From Candidatus Woesearchaeota archaeon (GTDB taxonomy: Archaea > Nanobdellota > Nanobdellia > SCGC-AAA011-G17 > UBA489), in NCBI GenBank assembly GCA_016177265.1, contig JACOVP010000028.1, positions 1 through 21,451 of the forward strand: a stretch of DNA of 21,451 bases, in the 5' to 3' direction. The notes under the pieces are model-generated. The model had not been told where the DNA came from and did no database searches. It was given only the letters and a program-made list of their open reading frames with translations. Made by a program: the position numbers and the translations under genes. Positions 15,217 through 21,218 of the stretch are shown one piece after another (position 1 is the first letter of the stretch; each line of letters starts with the position of its first letter).

Positions 15217-15924
15217 CTACCCTTTCTGTACTCTCTTCCATTTTTCTTGTAGTGTTGCCATTACCTTCACTGTTTCTTCAACATCTTTATGGTTATAGAC
15301 ACGAACTCCAAATATACCTTTAAAACTGTCATCAAATTGTGGCTTCTTCAAGAACTTCTCTTGCCTGTTCATGTTTTCCATTAGCTTCTTTCTATCTCCT
15401 TTGGTGATGTGCTTCTCAAGTTTTTGCATGTCACAAGGCATTAATGCTACAATATCTCGCATATCTCCCAATCTTCCGGCATGAAACTTCATGGCTATCA
15501 GTAATTCGCGTTCTGGCATCGGGAATTCTACTCCTTCTACAGTTCCTTTTGTTGCATGCTTTTTGACATACTCAAAGCCCCACGTAGCATCAGTAGACCT
15601 TGATACTAGTCCATTGATTAAGAAATCGATGTATACTTTATACCCTTTCATAGTTTTTACATAGCGCTTGAACTTCTCTCCATACAAGATGTGAATATCT
15701 TTATCATAGCCTGCGATATACCCTTCTTTTAGACACAGGGCTTCAAATTTTTGGAGATCTTCCTCTTTTATGACCAAATCCAAATCAACGGAAAAGCGTT
15801 TTTTATAAGTCGCTACCGCATACCCTCCGACAACTATGAAATCTAATTTTAGATCTAAGAGGATATGTAATAACCGGATAATCTCTTTTTCTCTCTCCAA
15901 AAGCCCTTCTCGTGCGTCTACCAT
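15217..15924 (-). CDS. AbiEii-like nucleotidyltransferase
   Basis: A 235-residue protein of the DNA polymerase beta-like nucleotidyltransferase fold. Motifs: FIVVGGYAVATYKKRFSVDLDLV, with the GG of motif I at 33-34 and the acidic pair D47-x-D49, a third acid D100 in YIDF, and the AbiEii-type K..R..D..D segment in MKFHAGRLGDMRDIVAL (K146, R151, D154, D157). AbiEii toxins are nucleotidyltransferases; related MenT toxins add nucleotides to tRNA. Its start codon follows the stop of the winged-helix gene by a single base, so the pair forms one operon, as in AbiE-type (type IV) toxin-antitoxin systems. It could instead be a house-keeping aminoglycoside-like or tRNA-modifying nucleotidyltransferase; toxicity is inferred. 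Confidence 0.75.
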   Translation of the reverse strand: MVDAREGLLEREKEIIRLLHILLDLKLDFIVVGGYAVATYKKRFSVDLDLVIKEEDLQKFEALCLKEGYIAGYDKDIHILYGEKFKRYVKTMKGYKVYIDFLINGLVSRSTDATWGFEYVKKHATKGTVEGVEFPMPERELLIAMKFHAGRLGDMRDIVALMPCDMQKLEKHITKGDRKKLMENMNRQEKFLKKPQFDDSFKGIFGVRVYNHKDVEETVKVMATLQEKWKRVQKG

Positions 15925-15925
15925 G

Positions 15926-16579
15926 TTACTTGTTTGTCTTAATCTCCGCGTATCTTGCTTTTATACCTATATGATATACTTCGTCTAATTGTTCCAATAC
16001 GCTCTCTAAATATAATTTCTTGCACCAGGCAACCAATTCCTGTAAGGGCATGACTGGCAAGCCATCTTTCTTTTTCACAGCAAATGCTCTTTTAGGCATT
16101 ATGCACACTAATGGTCTTTCTTCTGATATGGTATTTTTCGTATAAGCAATGTTCTGTCTTTTTAATATCTCCTCTACTTTATCTACATCTTTTTCTATAA
16201 CCTCTAAAAAATAGACTCTATCGGAAAAATCTCCAGTGATATAGCTACCCTGCGTCCATATCACTACTGCGGTGCTTTGAACAAAACGTATACCTAAGGT
16301 TATCTTTTTCATAATCTTCCAGAAGATCTTATCTTTTTCAACAACTTCAATGCTCTTGCTTAATTCTCTGCATTTATTGTAGATTTGGTTTTTGTTGATT
16401 TTTATGATATTCTTATTTCCCTTTCTGATTATGTGTATAACCTCATACTCTTCCAAGACCGTCATCCATCGATAGACTGCTGAGTAGGCAAATCCGATCC
16501 TTTTTGCCAAATTACGGATAGTTTCCCCGTCCTTTGCCTGCTTGATGATAGCCATGGTAATAGTGTTTATCATTTTCAT
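15926..16579 (-). CDS. Winged-helix regulator, AbiEi-like partner of the nucleotidyltransferase
   Basis: A 217-residue protein. Residues about 5-60 form a winged helix-turn-helix (TITMAIIKQAKDGETIRNLAKRIGFAYSAVYRWMTVLEEYEVIHIIRKGNK). The remaining 150 residues are alpha/beta (VVIWTQGSYI, PLVCIMPKRAFAVKKKDGLPVMPLQELVAW) and not similar enough to canonical AbiEi for naming. AbiEi antitoxins likewise begin with a winged helix and repress their own operon. A TATA box 29 nt upstream and a palindrome overlapping the start codon fit self-repression. The ATG at 16579 is chosen by the TATA spacing; a second ATG two codons on is possible. Confidence 0.7.
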   Translation of the reverse strand: MKMINTITMAIIKQAKDGETIRNLAKRIGFAYSAVYRWMTVLEEYEVIHIIRKGNKNIIKINKNQIYNKCRELSKSIEVVEKDKIFWKIMKKITLGIRFVQSTAVVIWTQGSYITGDFSDRVYFLEVIEKDVDKVEEILKRQNIAYTKNTISEERPLVCIMPKRAFAVKKKDGLPVMPLQELVAWCKKLYLESVLEQLDEVYHIGIKARYAEIKTNK

Positions 16580-16597
16580 TATCTTTTAAGAGATAAT
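16578..16597 (-). promoter_or_regulatory. Palindromic operator-like site at the AbiE-like promoter
   Basis: Perfect 7-base arms ATTATCT (16578-16584) and AGATAAT (16591-16597) flank six bases. The site lies between the TATA box and the start codon, over the expected transcription start, where a bound dimer would block initiation. The winged-helix protein encoded next is the obvious candidate ligand (inference). Confidence 0.6.
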
Positions 16598-16600
16598 GGA

Positions 16601-16608
16601 TATATAAA
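16601..16608 (-). promoter_or_regulatory. TATA box of the AbiE-like operon
   Basis: On the minus strand the site reads TTTATATA; its first base, 16608, lies 29 nt before the start codon at 16579. Confidence 0.6.
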
Positions 16609-16643
16609 GGTTTCTCTTTTCTCATATAACAGAGCCCGAAATC

Positions 16644-16652
16644 TTTATAAAA
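16644..16652 (+). promoter_or_regulatory. TATA box of the 5S rRNA gene
   Basis: TTTATAAAA begins 29 nt upstream of the predicted 5S rRNA 5' end at 16673. The 5S gene therefore has its own promoter. Confidence 0.6.
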
Positions 16653-16672
16653 CACTTTTTTTGAGATAAGCA

Positions 16673-16793
16673 TGATGAACGGTCATAGCGGCCTGGTCCT
16701 ACCTGATCTCGTTTCGATCTCAGCAGTCAAGCAGGCCTGCGTTTCAGATGGTACTGCCATACTCTGGTGGGAACTCTGATTCGCTGTTCATCA
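16673..16793 (+). rRNA. rrf: 5S ribosomal RNA
   Basis: About 121 nt. The ends pair as TGATGAAC (16673-16680) with GTTCATCA (16786-16793), the terminal helix I. Typical 5S elements follow in order: GGTCATAGCGG, the loop C region ACCTGATCTCGTTTCGAT, then TCAGCAGTCAAGC, GGCCTGCGTTTCAG, GGTACTGCCATACTCTGG and GGGAACTC. This order and wording match archaeal 5S rRNA. No 16S or 23S rRNA or tRNA lies beside it, so it is an unlinked gene with its own TATA box and a T-run after the 3' end. Exact ends are good to within a base or two. Confidence 0.93.
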
Positions 16794-16797
16794 CTTC

Positions 16798-16804
16798 TTT
16801 TTTT
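16798..16804 (+). terminator. T-run after the 5S rRNA gene
   Basis: Seven T residues begin about five bases after the predicted 3' end, as expected for archaeal termination of a stable RNA. Confidence 0.5.
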
Positions 16805-16814
16805 ACTGTTTCTC

Positions 16815-17015
16815 TTAACCGTAAATAAGCCTTGTAATAATATTATTCATCTCTAACCACACTAAACCTGCAACGATGATCACTAAAAACAGAGCAACCA
16901 TAATAATGAGCAGTTGCATGTATTTGTTGGTCTTTCTGATTTCCCTGTTCGTCTTTTCGAGGTTTTCCTGGCTAAAGCCATAGAGGACTTTGCCATCCTT
17001 GTCTTTGTACTGCAT
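16815..17015 (-). CDS. Small single-pass membrane protein, 66 aa
   Basis: It begins MQYKDKDGKVLYGFSQENLEKTNREIRK, a charged N-terminal domain, followed by one transmembrane helix (about 34-54, LLIIMVALFLVIIVAGLVWLE) and a short outer tail. With the positive residues before the helix, the N-terminus is probably cytoplasmic. The ATG at 17015 is preferred over the GTG at 17042: the TATA box at 17055-17061 is too close to the GTG, and GGGGG (minus strand, 17025-17029) sits 9 nt before the ATG, like the leader of the peroxiredoxin gene. The family is not recognised. It lies between the 5S gene and a lipoprotein gene on the same strand, with its own promoter. Confidence 0.65.
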   Translation of the reverse strand: MQYKDKDGKVLYGFSQENLEKTNREIRKTNKYMQLLIIMVALFLVIIVAGLVWLEMNNIITRLIYG

Positions 17016-17054
17016 TGGTTTCAACCCCCGTTCACTTTTCACCTTCTCTATGGG

Positions 17055-17061
17055 CTATAAA
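17055..17061 (-). promoter_or_regulatory. TATA box of the small membrane protein gene
   Basis: The minus strand reads TTTATAG, 46 nt upstream of the preferred ATG at 17015, leaving a short leader with a GGGGG ribosome-binding site. Confidence 0.45.
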
Positions 17062-17069
17062 CCTTTCGC

Positions 17070-17687
17070 CTAGTTTGTTACTACTTTGATTTTACAATTT
17101 TTTGCCAAGGCATCAGTATTCTCACGGATAACATTCTTGAGGTGATCTAAGGGTGATTTGTAGAAGGCTGTTTTGTTTTGATTTAAGCCTACTAAGTCTT
17201 GCAGCTGTTGTACATCTTGGTATTTATAGAGAAGATTATCTAGATCGAATAGTGCACGGCGACCATAGGTTACAGATTCATTAAAATAATATATTGTATC
17301 TAGGAGATATTTGGCTTCTGCACATTTAAACCCTTTACTGTCCTTAACTAGTCCGATGTCACCAATCTTTTGCCCTAGGAGAAAATTTTTCTGGGAGAGG
17401 AGCATGTCTCTTCTGATGTCGATGAATATGAGGAGGGCTTCTCTGTCTCTAGAGTCCTGGGTTTTTTCTACGTTCTCTTGGAATTTGTCGAGTTCTGCAA
17501 GGAGGGGATCTATTTGATCTAAGAGAACCATGGTGCCATTCAGGCGTTCCTGTTGGAAGGATGCATCATATTGAGTATCAACGAGCTGGAGATCTTGGAA
17601 TCCTTGGGCGAAGGTATAGGGTTGTGGTGCTTTGCAACTGCTGATCAGAAATGGCAGGAGGAGCAACCAGAGGTATCTTTTTTTCAT
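17070..17687 (-). CDS. Lipoprotein of unknown function, 205 aa
   Basis: The signal MKKRYLWLLLLPFLISSC ends in a lipobox (I15-S16-S17-C18), so Cys18 is the likely lipid-anchored residue. The mature part is largely helical and charged (LDKFQENVEKTQDSRDREALLIFIDIRRDMLLSQKNF.., YYFNESVTYGRRALFDLDNLLYKYQDVQQLQDL). Two later cysteines, C122 and C198, enclose the second half and could form a disulfide. There are sequons at NGTM, NESV and NKTA. The family is not recognised. It is divergent from the rnp4 gene, and the two promoters share the 77-base gap. The TATA box about 30 nt upstream supports this start. Confidence 0.8.
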   Translation of the reverse strand: MKKRYLWLLLLPFLISSCKAPQPYTFAQGFQDLQLVDTQYDASFQQERLNGTMVLLDQIDPLLAELDKFQENVEKTQDSRDREALLIFIDIRRDMLLSQKNFLLGQKIGDIGLVKDSKGFKCAEAKYLLDTIYYFNESVTYGRRALFDLDNLLYKYQDVQQLQDLVGLNQNKTAFYKSPLDHLKNVIRENTDALAKNCKIKVVTN

Positions 17688-17711
17688 GATTTTCTGAGAA
17701 CACTTTAGATT

Positions 17712-17720
17712 GTTTATAAC
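17712..17720 (-). promoter_or_regulatory. TATA box of the lipoprotein gene
   Basis: The minus strand reads GTTATAAAC, about 29-33 nt before the start codon at 17687. Confidence 0.55.
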
Positions 17721-17735
17721 TCTTTCGCCAGTATG

Positions 17736-17744
17736 TTTTTATAC
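17736..17744 (+). promoter_or_regulatory. TATA box of rnp4
   Basis: TTTTTATAC starts 29 nt before the ATG at 17765; it is back-to-back with the lipoprotein promoter. Confidence 0.5.
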
Positions 17745-17764
17745 TTCTCTTTCTTCTTTTTTCT

Positions 17765-18058
17765 ATGCCCCCATCATTGTCCTGTGGTTTGATTCTTGAA
17801 CAAATTGAACATCTCTTTAGTCTAGCGTCTGAACAGTTTGGAAAGCATCCGGAACGAAGCCATAGGTATGTGGAGTTAGCACGGAAATTAAGCATGAAAC
17901 ATCGTGTACGATTGCCTTCTTCATTGAAAAGGAGATTTTGCCATCATTGCCATAGGTATTTGCAGAGTGGGAAGAATTGCACTGTGCGGATACGGGATAA
18001 GAAATTAGTGATTCGTTGCTTTAGTTGTAAGCATCATACGAGGATTTCATTTAAATAA
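17765..18058 (+). CDS. rnp4: RNase P protein subunit Rpp21/Rnp4
   Basis: A 97-residue zinc-ribbon protein of the archaeal RNase P holoenzyme, which removes the 5' leader from precursor tRNA. The N-terminal helices carry the usual pattern (IEHLFSLASEQFGKHPERSHRYVELARKLSMKHRVRLP). The zinc site is C59-x2-C62 (FCHHCHRYLQSGKNCTVRI) with C85-x2-C88 (IRCFSCKHHTRISF), and the intervening YL.sGkN and Arg-rich strand are typical of Rpp21, which pairs with Rpp29 on the RNA. The length is normal. The gene stands alone between a divergent lipoprotein gene and a convergent unknown gene whose stop lies 13 nt away. Confidence 0.93.
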   Translation: MPPSLSCGLILEQIEHLFSLASEQFGKHPERSHRYVELARKLSMKHRVRLPSSLKRRFCHHCHRYLQSGKNCTVRIRDKKLVIRCFSCKHHTRISFK

Positions 18059-18071
18059 GATTTTTAATTAC

Positions 18072-18422
18072 TTAACCTTTGAACAGCGATTTTCCGAGAC
18101 TACTGCAATCTATGCCAAAACAACTGACTCTTATATCTTTATTATTTTGTTTTCCTGCGACTACAGTAAATCCTAAGAATGATTGAGGTATTTTTTCTTG
18201 CATCTCTTTGAACAAGCTATAAGCTCCTTTTGGTACAACGTGAACAAAATAGCTATTCATTCTCTTATCTTCTATGATTATGTAGTGATCATCTTTTTCT
18301 GTTTCACCAATTTGTAGATCGTATTTTCTCTCTCTGATCTTCTTCACTGTTTGAGAAAATATTTTTTTATACTTCTCTTTATTTTCAATATGGATATTTG
18401 CAAGTTTATTCCAGATGTTCAT
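18072..18422 (-). CDS. Unknown small protein, 116 aa, downstream of the SprT-like gene
   Basis: Not recognised. It begins MNIWNKLANIHIENKEKYKK, a charged helical start, and continues with strands (KYDLQIGETE, HYIIIEDKRMNSYFVHVVPKG, GFTVVAGKQNNKDIRVSCFGIDC), ending SLGKSLFKG. It is soluble with no signal peptide. Cys106 and Cys111 lie near the end. It starts 8 nt after the stop of the SprT-like protease gene, with TAGGGA just before the ATG as a possible ribosome-binding site, so the two form an operon. Its role may relate to the protease, but nothing in the sequence shows how. Confidence 0.7.
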   Translation of the reverse strand: MNIWNKLANIHIENKEKYKKIFSQTVKKIRERKYDLQIGETEKDDHYIIIEDKRMNSYFVHVVPKGAYSLFKEMQEKIPQSFLGFTVVAGKQNNKDIRVSCFGIDCSSLGKSLFKG

Positions 18423-18430
18423 TTGTTTCC

Positions 18431-18892
18431 CTACTTAAATAACATTGACCACATGGAGCGACGTCTGATACTTCTTGGATGAGGCTGTGCTTTTTCTGGA
18501 CAGAGTTCTTTATAGAGAGGAAGCCATTCAGTTTTGTACCATTGTCTTTCTTGTTTGAGGGCATAGGAAAATCCTTTTTCTTTCAAGACTTTATCGACAA
18601 TGCCTCCTTGATGGGGATGATCGTATTGACGTGGGAGATGTGAGTGGAAGCCATGCATGTAGTGGACGATTTCGTGGGCTATCGTGAGTTTCACAATATC
18701 TTCCGGCACACGGAGATCTTTGAATAATAGATTGATAGCGATTTCACTGCCCTTCTTTGTTCTTTTGATATGGCCAAATTTATTTTTCCAGTGTCCTTTC
18801 CAACGGATGAAGACGTTCTTTTTTTCTACTTCTGGGAAGAATAAGGACCAGATCTGTTCGAAACGTGTTTTTAACCAGGTATCGTCCCTCAT
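18431..18892 (-). CDS. SprT/Wss1-like zinc metalloprotease domain protein
   Basis: A 153-residue protein with a SprT-type zincin site: VKLTIAHEIVHYMHGFHSHLP gives H73-E74-x2-H77 with the catalytic glutamate, and HPHQGG supplies a likely third zinc ligand (H92 or H94), as in the H..G(G/P) motif of SprT proteins. The N-terminal strand segment (KKNVFIRWKGHWKNKFGHIKR, EIAINLLF) is the usual lead into this fold. Eukaryotic relatives (Spartan, Wss1) degrade DNA-protein crosslinks; SprT-like archaeal proteins are mostly untested. The C-terminus is basic (PHPRSIRRRSMWS), fitting nucleic-acid contact (inference). It heads a two-gene operon. Confidence 0.8.
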   Translation of the reverse strand: MRDDTWLKTRFEQIWSLFFPEVEKKNVFIRWKGHWKNKFGHIKRTKKGSEIAINLLFKDLRVPEDIVKLTIAHEIVHYMHGFHSHLPRQYDHPHQGGIVDKVLKEKGFSYALKQERQWYKTEWLPLYKELCPEKAQPHPRSIRRRSMWSMLFK

Positions 18893-18914
18893 TTTTATGG
18901 GAGAACATAGGGTA

Positions 18915-18924
18915 GTTTAAAAAA
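18915..18924 (-). promoter_or_regulatory. TATA-like element of the SprT-like operon
   Basis: The minus strand reads TTTTTTAAAC, about 28 nt before the start codon at 18892. Confidence 0.4.
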
Positions 18925-18947
18925 GTATCTTCTATATAATAATGAGT

Positions 18948-19146
18948 TTAAGCTTTCTTAAATCTTGCAGCAACATCAATTAAATCAACATGACCTAGAA
19001 ATAGGGCTCTGCAGCAGTATCTCTCCAGACCCAAGTCGTCCAAGACTTTCTTCTTGTTCTCTCCTTTGTTGACTCTTTCGGTAAAGGTTTCCCAGAGATG
19101 GGCTACTGGCTTGCTACAAGAGAAAGCAGCGGATGGGTATAATCAT
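18948..19146 (-). CDS. rpoN: RNA polymerase subunit N (Rpb10), needs one +1 frameshift after codon 8
   Basis: On the minus strand an ATG at 19146 opens with MIIPIRCF, the conserved N-terminus of Rpb10. In that frame a TAG follows two codons later (19114-19116). Moving one base forward at TTT-C (19122-19125) restores the whole subunit: SCSKPVAHLWETFTERV, then KVLDDLGLERYCCRALFLGHVDLIDVAARF, to the stop at 18948. The restored 65-residue protein has all four zinc ligands (C7, C10, C44, C45) and normal length. Rpb10 is a core subunit needed for RNA polymerase assembly. The shift point is a T-run, so an indel error, a true mutation or programmed +1 slippage are all possible. The start codon overlaps the LAGLIDADG gene stop as ATGA. 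Confidence 0.9.
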
Positions 19147-20474
19147 TGAAGCCCTCCCTCCTGGAATAAATCCAAACCTTTATTTGTGGTGTACATTTGT
19201 ATAGGGTATCCTTTATAGTTAATATAACCTAAGTTTTTTAATAACTTATACAGTGCGTACAATTTGCCCTTTTTTAAAGCTTTCGCCGATTGCTTTAATG
19301 TTATTCCCTCGTTGTCTTTAACGAGCTTTACAAGAGCTATTAAGCGAGGTTCTAATGTGCCTTGATTGCGACTTATTAATTCAGCCCTATTTCTCTTTTC
19401 GGGATGCTTGAGATATGGAAAAATTTTTGACATGAAACCGTCTTTGTTATAAGTCACAAGATTGCAGCCATCATATCTCTTAAACAACTCTAATTCACTA
19501 AGATGCTTTTTGTAAATCTCTACTTTTTCTGCATTCAAACATGACCATCTAAAACAACCACCTTCTAGTGAAACGTTCCCTTCAGCATCAAAAAGACCAG
19601 CAAAGAAAATATATTTATCCGGTATTCTTTTAAGTACGTAATCAATGTTTTTATCTAAATAATCAAAAAAACGAAATAGTGTTCCATTTACTACACTAAC
19701 CCATACACAATATCCTTTATGCCCTTTCTTTGCTTTACTTACATACACACTATCCATTGGATAATCAAGTACAGGCGGACTTACTGACTCATGATAAAAA
19801 AGCATAAATGTTGGATTCTGATATAATTTCTTCAAATAATATGCTGTATAAAAATTAAGTGCTTTGTTTTTATTCACCACACCAAATCTTCCTTTTCCTA
19901 CCCTATCCCCACACCATAAACCAAGAAAATATTGAAAGTCTTCATCGATTCTTATTTTTAACGGTAGATAATTTGTGAACCTCTGTTTTTTACCTTTTGC
20001 ATAATTCTGATATGTGAGAGCCGCATAACCATTTTCTTTGGTGATAATCTCTATTTTTCTTGCACCACGATTCATTAGCCTTATACATTTCTCTAGCCAA
20101 TCTTCAATTATAACATATTTATTATCGAATAGTTCTTCTATAGGAGGAATCTCTTTTTTCCATGTACTTAATTGTGCCTTAGTGTACTCTCTCCCTATAT
20201 CTAAATTCTTTTGTATTTCATCTTCTGAAAAGAAGGTTCTGAGAGTATTTTCTTTTTGTTCTTCTTCACTTATGTTAGCTAACCTACATACCTCTTTGAA
20301 TGTTTCTTCTTTCAATGATTTTACTCGTAAGTTTTTATAATGATATAAAATTGGCAAAGATTTCTTAAGCTGTTTACTTAGTGCATGTCTACCATGCTTC
20401 TTTAAAAGAAGAGAGAATAGTTTTCTTTGAAACTCTGGTCTTATTTCTATACAAAGCTCATTTTTGATATTCAT
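19143..20474 (-). CDS. Free-standing LAGLIDADG protein with C-terminal winged helix
   Basis: A 443-residue protein. Residues about 20-75 look helix-turn-helix-like (LSKQLKKSLPILYHYKNLRVKSLKEETFKEVCRLANISEEE). Two LAGLIDADG motifs follow: FLGLWCGDR at 183-191 with acid D190, and FAGLFDAEG at 291-299 with acid E298, so both metal-binding acids of a single-chain homing endonuclease are present. Residues 375-437 look like a winged helix (ALVKLVKDNEGITLKQSAKALKKGKLYALYKLLKNLGYI). There is no intein splice motif. It has its own TATA box, and its stop overlaps the rpoN ATG. It may be an active homing endonuclease lodged before rpoN, or a domesticated DNA-binding regulator, as in WhiA-type LAGLIDADG proteins (inference). 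Confidence 0.8.
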   Translation of the reverse strand: MNIKNELCIEIRPEFQRKLFSLLLKKHGRHALSKQLKKSLPILYHYKNLRVKSLKEETFKEVCRLANISEEEQKENTLRTFFSEDEIQKNLDIGREYTKAQLSTWKKEIPPIEELFDNKYVIIEDWLEKCIRLMNRGARKIEIITKENGYAALTYQNYAKGKKQRFTNYLPLKIRIDEDFQYFLGLWCGDRVGKGRFGVVNKNKALNFYTAYYLKKLYQNPTFMLFYHESVSPPVLDYPMDSVYVSKAKKGHKGYCVWVSVVNGTLFRFFDYLDKNIDYVLKRIPDKYIFFAGLFDAEGNVSLEGGCFRWSCLNAEKVEIYKKHLSELELFKRYDGCNLVTYNKDGFMSKIFPYLKHPEKRNRAELISRNQGTLEPRLIALVKLVKDNEGITLKQSAKALKKGKLYALYKLLKNLGYINYKGYPIQMYTTNKGLDLFQEGGLQ

Positions 20475-20494
20475 TTATTCATGATTGAACTTTT

Positions 20495-20503
20495 GTTTAT
20501 AAA
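20495..20503 (-). promoter_or_regulatory. TATA box of the LAGLIDADG-rpoN unit
   Basis: The minus strand reads TTTATAAAC, first base 20503, 29 nt before the start codon at 20474. It is the only clear promoter seen upstream of rpoN. Confidence 0.6.
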
Positions 20504-20593
20504 GATTCTAGTGGTCCGTGAGAAGTAAACTACTTTTCTAATATAGAGTTAGAAGTTTTCCGGTAATTTTGGAAGATTTTCGAATCAGCTTTC

Positions 20594-20950
20594 TTATGTC
20601 TCTTGTATTGGCTCTTTTCTTTGCTTTATGGACGCTTTAGGTGCATATTCTTCTGCAATCTTGTCGAGGATCATGTCGAAGATAGCGATCAGTACTTTGA
20701 CTTCCCGTTTTGCTTCATTTATCTTATAGAGCTGACTGCCACTGACTTTTCTTGTTGGTATCAAATAGACTTCTTTGATGAGCTCTTCCATAGTGTTGTA
20801 TGTTGTTGCCCTGTTTAATTGTGTGAATGAGGCTATATCTCCTGCAGTATAATCTAATCCTTTCATATCAATAAAAAATTCTAAGACTCTATTTCTAGGA
20901 GTAGGGCCAGCAATATTACAGAATTCTCCCCATGGTACGTCATTGTTCAT
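20594..20950 (-). CDS. Winged-helix transcription regulator, 118 aa
   Basis: It begins MNNDVPWGEFCNIAGPTPRNRVLEFFIDMKG. Residues about 18-75 form a winged helix-turn-helix (NRVLEFFIDMKGLDYTAGDIASFTQLNRATTYNTMEELIKEVYLIPTRKV, then wing and YKINEAK). A C-terminal helix (EVKVLIAIFDMILDKIAEEYA) could form a dimer. The start at 20950 is preferred over an ATG at 20989: it has GGAAG about 9-10 nt upstream, and the extra 13 residues of the longer form are low-complexity Ser/Lys. It overlaps the stop of the upstream gene by 11 nt, so the two are co-transcribed. The target is unknown; self-regulation is plausible. Confidence 0.75.
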   Translation of the reverse strand: MNNDVPWGEFCNIAGPTPRNRVLEFFIDMKGLDYTAGDIASFTQLNRATTYNTMEELIKEVYLIPTRKVSGSQLYKINEAKREVKVLIAIFDMILDKIAEEYAPKASIKQRKEPIQET

Positions 20951-21218
20951 AGTTTTCTTCTTCCTTTTTGATGAGCTGTTTGATTTCATTTAGTCTTGTA
21001 GGATTTAGGAACACGTGTCTTTCTGAAGGCTTTTGCTTCATCAACACGAGACCTTCTTGCATGCACCATTTCCATTCATTTACTGCTCTTTTATGCTCTT
21101 GTTTGGAAAGATTTTTTATCCATCGTAAACAGATTACTTCTGGTATGTGTTTTCCTCCAATTCTTCGCTGGCTGTAAAGACGTTGCAACATTCTTTGACA
21201 ACCAATCCCTAGTTCCAT
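20940..21218 (-). CDS. Small protein upstream of the winged-helix regulator, 92 aa
   Basis: It begins MELGIGCQRMLQRLYSQRRIGGKHIPEVICLRWIKNL. It is helical and basic, with RIGGKHIPE, a Trp-rich middle (VNEWKWCMQEGLVLMKQ) and HVFLNPTRLNEIKQLIKKEEENYEQ at the end. From memory, short proteins of this look (GGKH.PE and an LNP..L.EI end) recur next to winged-helix genes in DPANN archaea; I cannot confirm this here. It overlaps the regulator gene by 11 nt. The start is uncertain: a TATA-like TTTTATATA at 21226-21234 is too near the ATG at 21218 for leaderless use and would suit the ATG at 21191 better, whereas GTATAAG further out (21248-21255) fits 21218. Confidence 0.65.
   Translation of the reverse strand: MELGIGCQRMLQRLYSQRRIGGKHIPEVICLRWIKNLSKQEHKRAVNEWKWCMQEGLVLMKQKPSERHVFLNPTRLNEIKQLIKKEEENYEQ

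Noticed and set aside
17016..17042. GTG start for the small membrane protein
   Set aside because: It lies only about 20 nt from the TATA box, while GGGGG precedes the ATG at 17015.
17578..17895. Minus-strand frame across the lipoprotein/rnp4 promoter region
   Set aside because: It covers two divergent promoters and the 5' parts of two well-supported genes, and has no recognisable pattern.
19143..20474. Intein reading of the LAGLIDADG protein
   Set aside because: There is no N-terminal Cys/Ser splice block and no C-terminal His-Asn, and the protein starts and ends as an independent gene.
20951..20989. Longer start of the winged-helix regulator
   Set aside because: The added residues are Ser/Lys low complexity and deepen the overlap with the upstream gene to 50 nt.
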